DNA of 64,000 nt from Acidovorax radicis (GTDB lineage: Bacteria; Pseudomonadota; Gammaproteobacteria; Burkholderiales; Burkholderiaceae_C): contig NZ_CP075184.1 in assembly GCF_020510705.1 (NCBI RefSeq), positions 930,001 to 994,000 on the forward strand, in the 5' to 3' direction. Shown here piece by piece: positions 41,331 to 50,387 of this stretch. Below the pieces are notes generated by a model. That model did not search any database and was not told the origin of the DNA. It worked only from the letters and a program-made list of their open reading frames with translations. How positions within the stretch are numbered: the first letter of the stretch is position 1; every line of letters starts with the position of its first letter. The position numbers and the translations under genes were made by a program.

Positions 41331-41378
41331 CTGCCCTCCGTTTTTTATCCATTACTTCTACTCCACGAGGATGCAACC

Positions 41379-42500
41379 ATGACGGCTCCCACCAACCCCT
41401 CCAGCGATGCCTGGTACCGCAGCGTCGAGAAAACCAGCCAGACCGACGACGAACGTATCAAGGACATCACCGTGTTGCCTCCCCCAGAGCATCTGATTCG
41501 CTTTTTCCCGATTGGCGGCACGCCGGTCGAAACGCTGATCACCCAGACCCGCAAGAACATCCATAACATCATGGCGGGCAAGGATGATCGCCTGCTGGTG
41601 GTGATCGGTCCGTGTTCCATCCACGATCCGGTTGCCGCTGTCGAATATGCACGGCGCCTCATGGCTGCTCGCACCCAGTACGCCGACACCCTGGAAATCG
41701 TGATGCGCGTGTACTTTGAAAAGCCGCGCACCACCGTGGGCTGGAAGGGCCTTATCAACGACCCCTACCTCGATGAAAGCTACCGCATCGACGAAGGCCT
41801 GCGCATTGCGCGACAGCTGCTGATCGAGATCAACCGGCTGGGCATGCCTGCAGGCAGTGAGTTCCTGGACGTGATCTCGCCCCAATACATCGGCGACCTC
41901 ATCAGTTGGGGGGCTATTGGTGCACGAACCACCGAAAGCCAGGTGCACCGCGAACTGGCCTCGGGCATTTCCGCACCCATCGGTTTCAAGAATGGCACCG
42001 ATGGCAACATCCGGATTGCTACCGATGCCATTCAGTCGGCCAGCCGAGGTCATCACTTCCTGTCGGTGCACAAGAATGGCCAGGTCGCCATCGTCAATAC
42101 CAACGGCAACCCCGATTGCCACGTCATTCTGCGCGGTGGCAAGGCGCCCAACTACGATGCCGCCAGCGTGGCAGCCGCTTGCAAAGACCTCGAAGCCGCC
42201 AAGCTGCCCGCCACCTTGATGGTCGATTGCAGCCATGCCAACAGCAGCAAGCAGCACGAAAAGCAGCTCGACGTCGCCCGTGACATCGCCGCCCAAGTCG
42301 CGGCGGGCTCGCGCAGTGTGTTCGGCTTGATGCTGGAAAGCCACTTGGCGGCGGGCGCGCAGAAGTTCACACCCGGCAAGGACCTGCCAAGTGCACTGGA
42401 ATACGGCAAAAGCATCACCGACGCATGCCTGGGTTGGGACGATTCGCTGCAAGCGCTGGCAGGGCTGTCGGATGCGGTGAAGGCGCGCCGCGCGCGCTGA
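41379..42500 (+). CDS. aroG: 3-deoxy-7-phosphoheptulonate (DAHP) synthase
   Basis: Condenses phosphoenolpyruvate and erythrose-4-phosphate, the first step of aromatic amino-acid synthesis. It has 373 residues, AroF/G/H type. Motifs are VVIGPCSIHDP, FEKPRTTVGWKGLINDPYLD, GARTTESQVHRELASG, PIGFKNGTDGN and DCSHANSSKQH. The N-terminal extension present in feedback-regulated E. coli enzymes is kept, so allosteric inhibition by an aromatic amino acid is likely. Transcription appears attenuated by the leader at 41199-41330. Which of AroF, G or H it corresponds to cannot be decided. Confidence 0.95.
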   Translation: MTAPTNPSSDAWYRSVEKTSQTDDERIKDITVLPPPEHLIRFFPIGGTPVETLITQTRKNIHNIMAGKDDRLLVVIGPCSIHDPVAAVEYARRLMAARTQYADTLEIVMRVYFEKPRTTVGWKGLINDPYLDESYRIDEGLRIARQLLIEINRLGMPAGSEFLDVISPQYIGDLISWGAIGARTTESQVHRELASGISAPIGFKNGTDGNIRIATDAIQSASRGHHFLSVHKNGQVAIVNTNGNPDCHVILRGGKAPNYDAASVAAACKDLEAAKLPATLMVDCSHANSSKQHEKQLDVARDIAAQVAAGSRSVFGLMLESHLAAGAQKFTPGKDLPSALEYGKSITDACLGWDDSLQALAGLSDAVKARRAR

Positions 42501-42566
42501 GTGACAGGGTTGGCCTGGCCTTGATTGCCACCAAGGCAGTCTCGGCAGGGCCTAAACTCCGGTTTC

Positions 42567-42591
42567 AGGGTGCTCCTTTTCGGAGCACTCC
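42567..42591 (+). terminator. Possible terminator hairpin after aroG
   Basis: GTGCTCC and GGAGCAC pair around TTTTC, some 70-90 bases after the aroG stop and 34 before the next start. The stem is short and no T-run follows, so it may be weak. Confidence 0.45.
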
Positions 42592-42624
42592 CGGGCTTGA
42601 ACCTCATTAGAAAGGCGATCCATC

Positions 42625-42936
42625 ATGCACAGCGAGGTGTCGGTCAAACTGGCCGAAAATCAGGAGTTTCATTTTGACCTTGGCGGCGCTGAGCCCATGG
42701 GTCATGAGGCCGCGCGGCGGTGGTTGGATGATCAGTTCATCTCGCTCGACTGCGAGCCCTTGCGCGCCAGCGGCAAGGTGCTGCTGGCAGACAAAGTGCT
42801 GACGGTGGCCCACGCCGCAGGGGCCTCCCGAATGGGCGACGCCGACTGGTCGCTGACGTTTGCCCGCGCTGCCAGTGCCGCACTGGCCCGGCCCATCGTG
42901 AGGGTCGACGTGCCCGCGATGGCGGTCACGTTCTGA
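42625..42936 (+). CDS. Hypothetical protein
   Basis: A 103-residue protein of unknown family, without signal peptide or membrane helix. It begins MHSEVSVKLAENQEFHFDLG and contains LADKVLTVAHAAGASRMGD. A GAAAGG stretch precedes the ATG as a possible ribosome-binding site. It stands between aroG and the convergent mpl gene. Its length and amino-acid use look like a real small protein rather than a shadow; no function is suggested. Confidence 0.65.
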   Translation: MHSEVSVKLAENQEFHFDLGGAEPMGHEAARRWLDDQFISLDCEPLRASGKVLLADKVLTVAHAAGASRMGDADWSLTFARAASAALARPIVRVDVPAMAVTF

Positions 42937-42956
42937 CGGTGGTTTAGATGCCAAAT

Positions 42957-43004
42957 TGGCAGCTAACGCTTATCTGATAAGCGCTAGCTGCTATTTTTTT
43001 GTAG
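42957..43004 (+). repeat. Dispersed palindromic repeat, copy 6, spanning the mpl stop
   Basis: TGGCAGCTAACGCTTATC, then TGATAAGCGCTAGCTGCTAT and a T-run. The arms AGCTAACGCTTATC and GATAAGCGCTAGCT pair with one mismatch. The mpl stop codon and its last codons (NSS) are inside the element. With its T-run it could also act as a terminator for the plus-strand gene before it. Confidence 0.85.
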
Positions 43005-44414
43005 TGCTTGCAGCAATTTGGCGTGGATCCCGCCAAAGCCACCATTGCTCATGCACACCACATGATCGCCGGGACGGGCCACCTTCTTCACCTGGTCGAT
43101 GAGGGTGTCGATATCCGGCGCGACTTGAGCGCGCAGCCCGGGGCCCACGCCCAGCGGCGCAAGTGCCTGAGCCGCATCCCAGTCCAACCCAGCGGTGTGG
43201 CAAAACGCAAAATTCGCAGGCTCCAGCGCCCAGGGCAGCTGGCTTTTCATGGCGCCCAACTTCATGGTGTTGCTGCGCGGTTCAAACACCGCCAGGATGC
43301 GTTCGCTGCCGCCAAGGCTGCGGCGCAGGCCATCCAGCGTGGTGCGCAGTGCCGTCGGGTGGTGCGCAAAATCGTCGTACACCGCAATGCCGTGCACCGT
43401 CCCCCGCAACTCCATGCGGCGCTTGACGTTCTGGAATGTGGCCAATGCGTCGGCCGCTTTCTCTGGGGGCACGCCAACGTGATGGGCGGCTGCAATGGCC
43501 GCTAGCGCGTTGAGCTGGTTGTGAACGCCGGTCAGTGCCCATTGCACCTGCGCGACTTTTTTGTCCTGGTGCATCACGTCAAACGATTGCGGGTCGCCTT
43601 GCGCGCGAAAATCGCTCACGGCCGCCCCGAAGCTGGTCGTTTCGCTCCAGCAGCCGGTGTGCAGCACGCGGGCAAGGCTCTCTTCGAGCCCGTTGGTAAC
43701 CACACGGCCTGAGGGTGGCACCGTGCGAACCAAGTGGTGGAACTGCCGCTCTATGGCCGCCAGGTCTTCAAAGATGTCTGCATGGTCGAATTCGAGGTTG
43801 TTGAGCACCGCAGTGCGGGGCCGGTAATGCACGAACTTGCTGCGCTTGTCGAAAAAGGCCGTGTCATATTCGTCGGCCTCAATGACAAACAAAGGGGCCG
43901 CACCCTGTAGTCCCTGGCCAGGCGCAGGGCGTTGAGGGGCGCCCAGGCGCGCTGACCGGCCAAAGTTCAACGGCACGCCGCCGATCAAAAAGCCCGGCTG
44001 CTGTCCCGCGCACTCCAGAATCCATGCCAGCATGGACGTGGTGGTGGTCTTGCCGTGTGTTCCCGCCACCGCCAGCACATGGCGCCCCTGCAGTACATGC
44101 TCGGCCAGCCACTGGGGGCCGCTGGTGTAGGGCGCACCGGCATCCAGAATGGCTTCCATCAACGGGAATTTGGGTGTGCCGTCGGGCAGCCTTGCGCGGC
44201 TGACCACGTTCCCAATGACAAACATGTCAGGCTGGATGGCCATCTGCTCTGCGCCGAAACCTTCAACGAGGTCAATGCCAAGCGCACGGAGCTGGTCGCT
44301 CATCGGTGGGTAGACACCCGCATCGCAGCCCGTTACCGTATGCCCTGCCTCGCGCGCGAGCGCGGCGAGACCTCCCATGAAGGTGCCGCAGATGCCGAGT
44401 ATGTGTATATGCAT
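42984..44414 (-). CDS. mpl: UDP-N-acetylmuramate:L-Ala-gamma-D-Glu-meso-DAP ligase
   Basis: Recycles wall tripeptide by ligating it to UDP-MurNAc; cytoplasmic Mur-ligase family, 476 residues. The N-terminal HILGICGTFMGGLA is the Mpl signature. The ATP loop is VAGTHGKTTTTSMLAWILE, and further blocks are EADEYDTAFFDKRSKF and YDDFAHHPTALRTTL. I start at the ATG at 44414; in-frame extension to 44552 is not family-like. The C-terminus was supplied by a repeat element. It fits with ampD and mtgA in the same window as wall recycling and growth functions. Confidence 0.96.
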   Translation of the reverse strand: MHIHILGICGTFMGGLAALAREAGHTVTGCDAGVYPPMSDQLRALGIDLVEGFGAEQMAIQPDMFVIGNVVSRARLPDGTPKFPLMEAILDAGAPYTSGPQWLAEHVLQGRHVLAVAGTHGKTTTTSMLAWILECAGQQPGFLIGGVPLNFGRSARLGAPQRPAPGQGLQGAAPLFVIEADEYDTAFFDKRSKFVHYRPRTAVLNNLEFDHADIFEDLAAIERQFHHLVRTVPPSGRVVTNGLEESLARVLHTGCWSETTSFGAAVSDFRAQGDPQSFDVMHQDKKVAQVQWALTGVHNQLNALAAIAAAHHVGVPPEKAADALATFQNVKRRMELRGTVHGIAVYDDFAHHPTALRTTLDGLRRSLGGSERILAVFEPRSNTMKLGAMKSQLPWALEPANFAFCHTAGLDWDAAQALAPLGVGPGLRAQVAPDIDTLIDQVKKVARPGDHVVCMSNGGFGGIHAKLLQALQKNSS

Positions 44415-44653
44415 GGGCGCAGATTCTAAGGACCACAGGTGTGTTGCTTTGGCTGGGGTCTTGGATCGTTGGTGTATTCGGGTAGCCAATCGGTATGCGA
44501 CATGCACTGGGTCTGTGTCCGTGTCCGTGATCGGCTCGCTCGCATGCAGCACCGGAGTGAGGCATAAGCCTCACCGTACCGGGGGTGAAGCCGTAGGCCA
44601 CTGCGGCCGCTCGCGCCACAATGGGGGTTCTCTTCGTTGTCTTTCAAGCCGCC

Positions 44654-45253
44654 ATGCACACATCTTTGAGCGAAGAAATCGCCCACACCACAGCCCGGCT
44701 GGCGGTGGAAGAGGGGCTGGAATGGGGGGCTGCCAAGCGCCGCGCCCTGCGCGAAATGGGCTTGCCTGCCCGCACGCCGCTGCCAGACAACGACCAGGTC
44801 GAGGAAGCGGTGCGTGAATACATCCAGATTTTTTGCGCAGACACTCAGCCGCGCGAATTGCGTGCGCTGCGGCAGTTGGCACTCGTCTGGATGGAGCGCA
44901 TGGCGCCATTTCGCCCCCACTTGGGTGGCGCCGTGTGGCACGGCACGGCCACACGTTTGTCAGACGTTTATCTGCAATTGTTTTGTGATGACCCCAAATC
45001 AGCAGAAATAGCATTGATAGACCATCATGTGGACTATGACCCGCGAACGGTGCCAGGCTTTCATGGCGAACCGGTGGAGGCCTTGAGCATTGGCAGCAAA
45101 TCGCCTGAGCTCAATGAGATCATCGGTGTGCACCTGCTTGTCTATGACCTGGATGATTTGCGGGGTGCATTGAAGCCCGATACCAAAGGGCGCACGCCGC
45201 GTGGCGATCTGACGGCAGTGCGCCGCCTTCTCGAAGAAAAAACCGATCCATGA
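44654..45253 (+). CDS. Uncharacterised protein upstream of tlpA
   Basis: A 199-residue soluble protein that I cannot assign. The N-terminal half is helical and acidic (TTARLAVEEGLEWGAAKRRA). The second half contains IDHHVDYDPRTVPGFHGEPV and EIIGVHLLVYDLDDLRGAL, a His/Asp-rich block that might bind metal or nucleotide. No signal peptide. I start at the ATG at 44654; a start at 44621 would add eleven residues. The stop overlaps the tlpA-like gene start (ATGA), so the two are translationally coupled. Its function may relate to the exported thioredoxin-like protein. Confidence 0.75.
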   Translation: MHTSLSEEIAHTTARLAVEEGLEWGAAKRRALREMGLPARTPLPDNDQVEEAVREYIQIFCADTQPRELRALRQLALVWMERMAPFRPHLGGAVWHGTATRLSDVYLQLFCDDPKSAEIALIDHHVDYDPRTVPGFHGEPVEALSIGSKSPELNEIIGVHLLVYDLDDLRGALKPDTKGRTPRGDLTAVRRLLEEKTDP

Positions 45254-45825
45254 CGAAATTTTCTCCCTTGCCCGAATCCGGCGCTGCGGACGCTGCGCCG
45301 TCACCCGCCCGTCGTCGCTTGCTTTATACGGGGGTGGCGGGTGCGGCGGCGCTGGGTGGTGCGGGCTTGGCTTGGTGGCGGTTTCAGCCCCACGCTGTCG
45401 AAGCCGGCGCTGAGCAGGTCCTTTGGAATATGGAATTCGACAAGCCGGAGGGCGGGGGCGTTTCGCTGGCCTCCATGGCTGGCAAACCCTTATTACTGAA
45501 CTTTTGGGCCACCTGGTGTCCGCCCTGTGTGCAGGAGCTTCCCATGCTGAATGCCTTTTATCGCGAACACGCGGCCAAAGGTTGGCAAGTTCTGGGTTTG
45601 GCCATTGATCAGCCATCTGCCGTGCGCAAGTTTTTGACGCGGATTCCGCTGGATTTTCCGGTCGGGCTGGCCGGTTTGGGTGGCACGGATCTGGGCCGAT
45701 CACTCGGCAATCTGACGGGCGGGCTTCCGTTCAGTGTGGTGTTTGGAGCAGACGGGCGGGTGCTGCATCGTAAAATGGGCCAAGTTACCGAGCAAGACCT
45801 CCAGGCGTGGGTGAATTTGAAGTGA
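45250..45825 (+). CDS. TlpA-family thioredoxin-like protein
   Basis: A 191-residue protein with an N-terminal signal/anchor (about residues 22-42, after RRRLLYTG) and a periplasmic thioredoxin fold. The active site is WATWCPPCVQELPML, and the cis-Pro region reads GGLPFSVVFGADG. Such proteins reduce disulfides in apocytochromes or other exported proteins. CcsA-type and cytochrome genes lie elsewhere in the window. It is coupled to the unknown upstream gene by a four-base overlap. Confidence 0.92.
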   Translation: MTKFSPLPESGAADAAPSPARRRLLYTGVAGAAALGGAGLAWWRFQPHAVEAGAEQVLWNMEFDKPEGGGVSLASMAGKPLLLNFWATWCPPCVQELPMLNAFYREHAAKGWQVLGLAIDQPSAVRKFLTRIPLDFPVGLAGLGGTDLGRSLGNLTGGLPFSVVFGADGRVLHRKMGQVTEQDLQAWVNLK

Positions 45826-45876
45826 AGCACCCGGATCAATGCGTGGGGTTTACGTAAATTCGACTGCTGTGGAGCA

Positions 45877-45909
45877 GACATTTCGGCTTCGCAGTTTGCG
45901 AAAAATGTC
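45877..45909 (+). promoter_or_regulatory. Structured region upstream of accB
   Basis: GACATTT (45877-45883) pairs with AAATGTC (45903-45909), and inside it TTCGC pairs with GCGAA. It lies between tlpA and accB, 73 bases before the accB start. It may be a 5' leader structure or the end of the tlpA transcript. No T-run follows. Confidence 0.35.
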
Positions 45910-45982
45910 ATGCAAAGACCGGGGAAGGGCGAAATTGGAGTAAATTCGCGCCCTATTTAGTTTTATAGCCGTTGGAGCTTCC

Positions 45983-46423
45983 ATGGATCTGCGAAAACTC
46001 AAAACCCTGATTGACCTTGTATCCGAGTCAAATGTGTCCGAACTCGAAATCACCGAGGCAGAGGGTAAGGTCCGCATCGTCAAAAGTGGCGGCGCTGTTG
46101 CCCAGCAATATGTGCCAGCGCCCATGCAGGCACCAGCCGCTGCAGCGGCCCCTGTGGCCGAGCTGCCCGCACCAGCGGCCGTGCCTGCGGGGCACATCGT
46201 CAAGTCGCCCATGGTCGGCACCTTCTACCGCTCTTCCAGCCCCGGCGCCAAGCCCTTTGCTGAAGTGGGGAGCCAGGTCAAGGAAGGCGAAACGATCTGC
46301 ATCATTGAGGCGATGAAGATTCTTAACGAAATCGAAGCGGACAAGTCGGGCACCGTCACGCGCATTCTTGGTGAAAACGGCCAGGCTGTTGAATACGGGC
46401 AACCGTTGTTCGTTATCGAATAA
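45983..46423 (+). CDS. accB: Acetyl-CoA carboxylase biotin carboxyl carrier protein
   Basis: Carries CO2 on biotin during malonyl-CoA formation, the first step of fatty-acid synthesis. It has 146 residues: an N-terminal dimerising part, a Pro/Ala-rich hinge (about 45-70), and a biotinyl domain with the modified Lys112 in the EAMKI motif. The [18 protein letters not shown] block is typical of AccB. accC follows seven bases after its stop. In many betaproteobacteria aroQ precedes this pair; here a thioredoxin-like gene does. Confidence 0.97.
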   Translation: MDLRKLKTLIDLVSESNVSELEITEAEGKVRIVKSGGAVAQQYVPAPMQAPAAAAAPVAELPAPAAVPAGHIVKSPMVGTFYRSSSPGAKPFAEVGSQVKEGETICIIEAMKILNEIEADKSGTVTRILGENGQAVEYGQPLFVIE

Positions 46424-46430
46424 GGTGCGC

Positions 46431-47780
46431 ATGTTCAAGAAGATACTTGTCGCCAACCGCGGCGAAATCGCCCTGAGAATCCAGCGCGCCTGCTATGAAC
46501 TTGGCGTGAAGGCCGTGATGGTGTATTCCGAGGCTGACCGTGACGCCAAATACGTCAAGCTCGCCGAAGAAGCCGTGTGTATTGGGCCAGCGCCCTCACC
46601 GCTTTCCTATCTGAACATGCCGGCCATCATCTCGGCCGCCGAGGTCACTGATGCCGAAGCCATCCACCCCGGCTACGGTTTTCTGAGTGAGAACGCCGAT
46701 TTTGCCGAGCGTGTGGAAAAGAGCGGTTTCCAGTTCATTGGCCCGACGCCCGAAAACATCCGCACCATGGGCGACAAGGTCTCGGCCAAGCAGGCCATGA
46801 TCAAGGCCGGTGTGCCTTGTGTGCCCGGCTCGGAAGGCGAACTACCCGACGATCCGGTGCAGATCCGGCGCATCGCCAAGGCAGTGGGCTATCCCGTGAT
46901 CATCAAGGCTGCCGGCGGTGGTGGTGGGCGCGGCATGCGCGTGGTGCACACCGAGGCTGCACTGGTCAATGCTGTGCAGATGACCAAGGCCGAGGCCGGC
47001 GCTGCATTTGGCAATCCAGCGGTCTACATGGAAAAATTCCTGCAGAACCCGCGCCATATCGAAATCCAGATTCTGGCCGACAAGCACCGCAATGCGGTCT
47101 ATCTGGGTGAGCGCGATTGCTCCATGCAGCGGCGCCACCAGAAAGTGATCGAAGAGGCGCCTGCGCCCGGCATTCCGCGCAAGCTCATCGAACGCATAGG
47201 CGAGCGCTGCGTGGCGGCCTGCAAGAAAATCGGCTACCGCGGTGCGGGCACGTTTGAATTCCTCTACGAAAACGGTGAGTTCTACTTCATCGAGATGAAC
47301 ACGCGTGTGCAGGTCGAGCATCCGGTCACTGAGCTGATCACGGGGGTGGATATTGTGCGCACCCAGATCATGGTGGCGGCTGGCGAAAAGCTCCCGTTCA
47401 CGCAGCGGCAGATTGAAATCCGCGGACATGCCATCGAATGCCGTGTGAACGCGGAAGATCCCTACAAGTTCACTCCATCGCCAGGGCGAATCACCACTTG
47501 GCACCCACCAGGGGGGCCAGGGGTACGCGTGGATTCGCATGCGTACACCAACTATTTCGTGCCTCCCAACTATGACTCGATGATCGGCAAGATCATTGTT
47601 CATGGCGATACGCGTGAGCAGGCGCTGGCCCGCATGCGCACTGCGCTGGCGGAAACCGTGATCGAAGGCATCAACACCAATGTGCCGTTGCACCGTGAGT
47701 TGATGGTGGATGCAAAGTTCATGGCCGGTGGCACCAACATCCATTACCTGGAAGAGTGGCTGTCGCAGCACAAGCGCTGA
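46431..47780 (+). CDS. accC: Acetyl-CoA carboxylase biotin carboxylase subunit
   Basis: ATP-grasp enzyme that carboxylates the biotin of AccB, 449 residues. It begins [20 protein letters not shown]. The flexible ATP lid is [15 protein letters not shown], the carboxylation site region is [17 protein letters not shown], and metal-site residues are in [16 protein letters not shown]. The ATG at 46431 is unambiguous. It is cotranscribed with accB and ends in a good terminator before prmA. Confidence 0.98.
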   Translation: MFKKILVANRGEIALRIQRACYELGVKAVMVYSEADRDAKYVKLAEEAVCIGPAPSPLSYLNMPAIISAAEVTDAEAIHPGYGFLSENADFAERVEKSGFQFIGPTPENIRTMGDKVSAKQAMIKAGVPCVPGSEGELPDDPVQIRRIAKAVGYPVIIKAAGGGGGRGMRVVHTEAALVNAVQMTKAEAGAAFGNPAVYMEKFLQNPRHIEIQILADKHRNAVYLGERDCSMQRRHQKVIEEAPAPGIPRKLIERIGERCVAACKKIGYRGAGTFEFLYENGEFYFIEMNTRVQVEHPVTELITGVDIVRTQIMVAAGEKLPFTQRQIEIRGHAIECRVNAEDPYKFTPSPGRITTWHPPGGPGVRVDSHAYTNYFVPPNYDSMIGKIIVHGDTREQALARMRTALAETVIEGINTNVPLHRELMVDAKFMAGGTNIHYLEEWLSQHKR

Positions 47781-47826
47781 TATCGTTGTATTGCGCGGGT
47801 CGTTCTTAGATCGTGAACACGTTCTT

Positions 47827-47866
47827 ATGCTGGCTCCTGGCAACGGGTGCCAGCATTTCATTTTTT
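47827..47866 (+). terminator. Terminator after accC
   Basis: ATGCTGGC (47827-47834) pairs with GCCAGCAT (47849-47856), followed by TTCATTTTTT. It separates accBC from prmA. Confidence 0.85.
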
Positions 47867-47879
47867 CTGAGAGGCGTCT

Positions 47880-48785
47880 ATGTTTGAGCTGAGTCTGATG
47901 TGTCCTGAAGATAGTGTCGAGGCGATCAGTGATGCGCTGGACGCTCTGGATGCACTGAGTGTCTCGGTGGAGGATGCCGATGCCCAGACTGATGCTGAGC
48001 AGGCGCTGTTCGGAGAGCCCGGCATGCCGCCGCCCAAGGACGGATGGCAACGCAGCAGGGTGGTTGCACTGTTCCCAGCAGAGGCCGCCGCCCGTGAGGC
48101 GCAAGAGCTGCTGGTGGTGCAGGATTTTTTTGCAGGTTGTCAGGTGCTCGGTATTGCACAGGTGCCGGAGCAGGATTGGGTGCGGCTCACGCAGTCGCAG
48201 TTCACGCCGGTCGACGTCACGCCCGATTTCTGGATCGTTCCCACCTGGCATGAGTTGCCAGCGCAAGCTGTGCGCAGCATTCGCCTGGACCCAGGGCTGG
48301 CTTTTGGAACGGGCACGCACCCCACCACGCGCATGTGCCTGCGCTGGATTGCACGCAATGGTGCAATGCAGGCAGAGCAAGCACGCAATCCGCTAGGGCG
48401 CGTACTGGACTACGGATGCGGGTCGGGCATCTTGGCGATTGGAGCGGCCAAGTTTGGCGCGTTAGAGATCGATGCCGTGGATATCGACCCTGCAGCTGTG
48501 GAGTCCACCACACACAATGCGCAAGCCAACGAAGTGCATTTGCAGGCAGGTCTGCCAGACAAGGCGCGGGGCGAATACCAGACGGTGTTGGCAAACATCC
48601 TTGCCACGCCATTGCGTGTTCTCGCGCCTTTGTTGTGTAGTCATGTGGCGCCGGGTGGTCATCTTGTGCTGGCTGGCATTCTTGAGCGCCAGGCAGACGA
48701 GTTGAAGGAGGCCTACGCCCCGTGGCTTGCACTGGAGGTGGCCGATACCGAAGATGGATGGATACTGATGACCGCCAAGCGCTGA
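47880..48785 (+). CDS. prmA: Ribosomal protein L11 methyltransferase
   Basis: SAM-dependent methylation of ribosomal protein L11, cytoplasmic, 301 residues. The substrate-recognition N-terminal domain comes first. The catalytic part starts with LDPGLAFGTGTHPTTRMCL, then motif I LDYGCGSGILAIGAAKFGA, AVDIDPAAVEST and VLANILATPL. It begins within ten bases of the accC terminator T-run and is followed by the zinc-ribbon gene after 55 bases. Confidence 0.96.
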   Translation: MFELSLMCPEDSVEAISDALDALDALSVSVEDADAQTDAEQALFGEPGMPPPKDGWQRSRVVALFPAEAAAREAQELLVVQDFFAGCQVLGIAQVPEQDWVRLTQSQFTPVDVTPDFWIVPTWHELPAQAVRSIRLDPGLAFGTGTHPTTRMCLRWIARNGAMQAEQARNPLGRVLDYGCGSGILAIGAAKFGALEIDAVDIDPAAVESTTHNAQANEVHLQAGLPDKARGEYQTVLANILATPLRVLAPLLCSHVAPGGHLVLAGILERQADELKEAYAPWLALEVADTEDGWILMTAKR

Positions 48786-48840
48786 GCTTGCGCGGTCCCC
48801 GCTTTTCGAGGCGAGGGGCGAACCCTACAATTCACTGTTG

Positions 48841-50358
48841 ATGAGCCAGATCACTCGCTGTCCGTCTTGCGCCACGTCATTCAAAGTCGTGGCAGATCAG
48901 TTGCGCATATCGGAAGGATGGGTGCGGTGCGGTCAATGCAAAGAGGTCTTTGATGCCTCGGCACATCTGTTGCCTGCGCCCCCCTCAGCACTTTTACCTG
49001 ATGTTTCTTTGACAGATGTGCGGCCGCCGCCCGTGGCCGTTGTGCGCAAGGCTGAGGTGGTACGGGCGTGGGGCAGCCGCGCTCAGGAAGCCCCTGCACC
49101 AACGGCTACACCGAGCGGGCCTGTTCTGGAGGTGCGGAGCCCGCTAGACAGTGCGCCATGGATGGATCTTGCGCAGTCGCAGGGCACCAGTGCACCTGTG
49201 CTCGACATTCCTGCTCCGACATTACCGGCATTTCTTGCGGCTGGAGAGACCGGGCCGGAACATGATCTGGTTGCGCCGTTCGTTTGGCATACACGCAGAT
49301 CGCCGGTGCCTACGGCGACCAGTGCCATCAATGCGTTTTCGCCTGCGGGCGAAGCAAAGGGAGACGGTGCTTCCGCTCCAAATACAACCGCGGTGCCCGT
49401 GGAGCAGTCATCGCACCCCGAGTCGGTGTCAGGGGCCTCGGTGGACAAAAGCGAGTTGGCACGGCTTGCGCAGGAGGAACGCCTCTTTGGTGATGCGCAT
49501 GCACCTGCCGTCTTGAAGCCAGATGCCGAGGTGTCCGAACGGGAGGCTGATCCCTGGCTTGCACAACGCGGATACCCACCGCTGGATATTCCCGAGTCGG
49601 CTTGTGCTCCGACGGCTGCGCGTGATGACGGTGTGGCTGCAGGCCCCCCTCCGCTATCCGGGGAGTTGCCACATTCCTTGCCTCCACCAGAGCCGATCCT
49701 ACCGGCGCCGAAGAATGAAACAGCGACATTGGCCTTGGTAGAGGATGATTCCCCAGCGGCATTTTTGCGCGCGAAACCTCAAAAGTTGTCAGATGCCCAG
49801 CAGGATGTGGAAGACGATGACAATGCCGTTGCAGATCCCGCCGGTGAAGTCAGTTTTGTGGTGACAGCGCGTCGCAAGGCCTTCTGGCGCAAGCCTGTTG
49901 TCCGGTTGTTGCTCGTGTTGTTGCTTTTACTGTCGGTCTTGGGATTGACTGTGCAAGTGGCAGTGCAGGAGCGTGATCGCATCGCCGTCATGGATGCTCG
50001 CACGAGGCCTTGGTTGATGAAGCTGTGTCAGGCCTTTCATTGCGACATAGCGCCTCCACGCCAGATTTCCGACGTGGTCATTGACAGTTCTTCTTTTAAC
50101 AAGGCGCGAGGAGACAGCTATCAACTCACCCTTGTCGTTAAAAGCCAGGCAACCACACCCGTGGCCATGCCTGCTGTTGAGTTGACATTGACCGACGCCC
50201 AAGACCAACCTGTGCTGCGCAGGGTCATGCTGCCGAATGACATGGCTGCCCCTCCAGAACTTGCGGCGCACGGTGAGTGGGCGACCTCCATTTCTGTGAT
50301 CGTTACTACCGGTGGCGCGCGCGTGGCGGGATACCGTTTGCTGGCTTTTTATCCCTGA
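48841..50358 (+). CDS. Zinc-ribbon membrane protein (MJ0042 / DUF3426 type)
   Basis: A 505-residue protein. An N-terminal zinc finger CPSCATSFKV (Cys8/Cys11) and VRCGQCKEVFDA is of the MJ0042 kind. A long, poorly conserved Pro/Ala/Ser-rich linker (about 50-330) follows, then one membrane helix (VVRLLLVLLLLLSVLGLTV, about 355-375). The C-terminal domain (about 395-505, DUF3426-like) is probably periplasmic. Function is unknown; the topology would link a cytoplasmic metal finger to the periplasm. I prefer the ATG at 48841 over the in-frame TTG just before it. Confidence 0.85.
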   Translation: MSQITRCPSCATSFKVVADQLRISEGWVRCGQCKEVFDASAHLLPAPPSALLPDVSLTDVRPPPVAVVRKAEVVRAWGSRAQEAPAPTATPSGPVLEVRSPLDSAPWMDLAQSQGTSAPVLDIPAPTLPAFLAAGETGPEHDLVAPFVWHTRRSPVPTATSAINAFSPAGEAKGDGASAPNTTAVPVEQSSHPESVSGASVDKSELARLAQEERLFGDAHAPAVLKPDAEVSEREADPWLAQRGYPPLDIPESACAPTAARDDGVAAGPPPLSGELPHSLPPPEPILPAPKNETATLALVEDDSPAAFLRAKPQKLSDAQQDVEDDDNAVADPAGEVSFVVTARRKAFWRKPVVRLLLVLLLLLSVLGLTVQVAVQERDRIAVMDARTRPWLMKLCQAFHCDIAPPRQISDVVIDSSSFNKARGDSYQLTLVVKSQATTPVAMPAVELTLTDAQDQPVLRRVMLPNDMAAPPELAAHGEWATSISVIVTTGGARVAGYRLLAFYP

Positions 50359-50387
50359 AATCTCTTCCCTCAACCGATTGACTCTAT

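Noticed and set aside
44992..45022. Possible repeat fragment in the gene before tlpA
   Set aside because: Only short AT-rich similarity, no arms.
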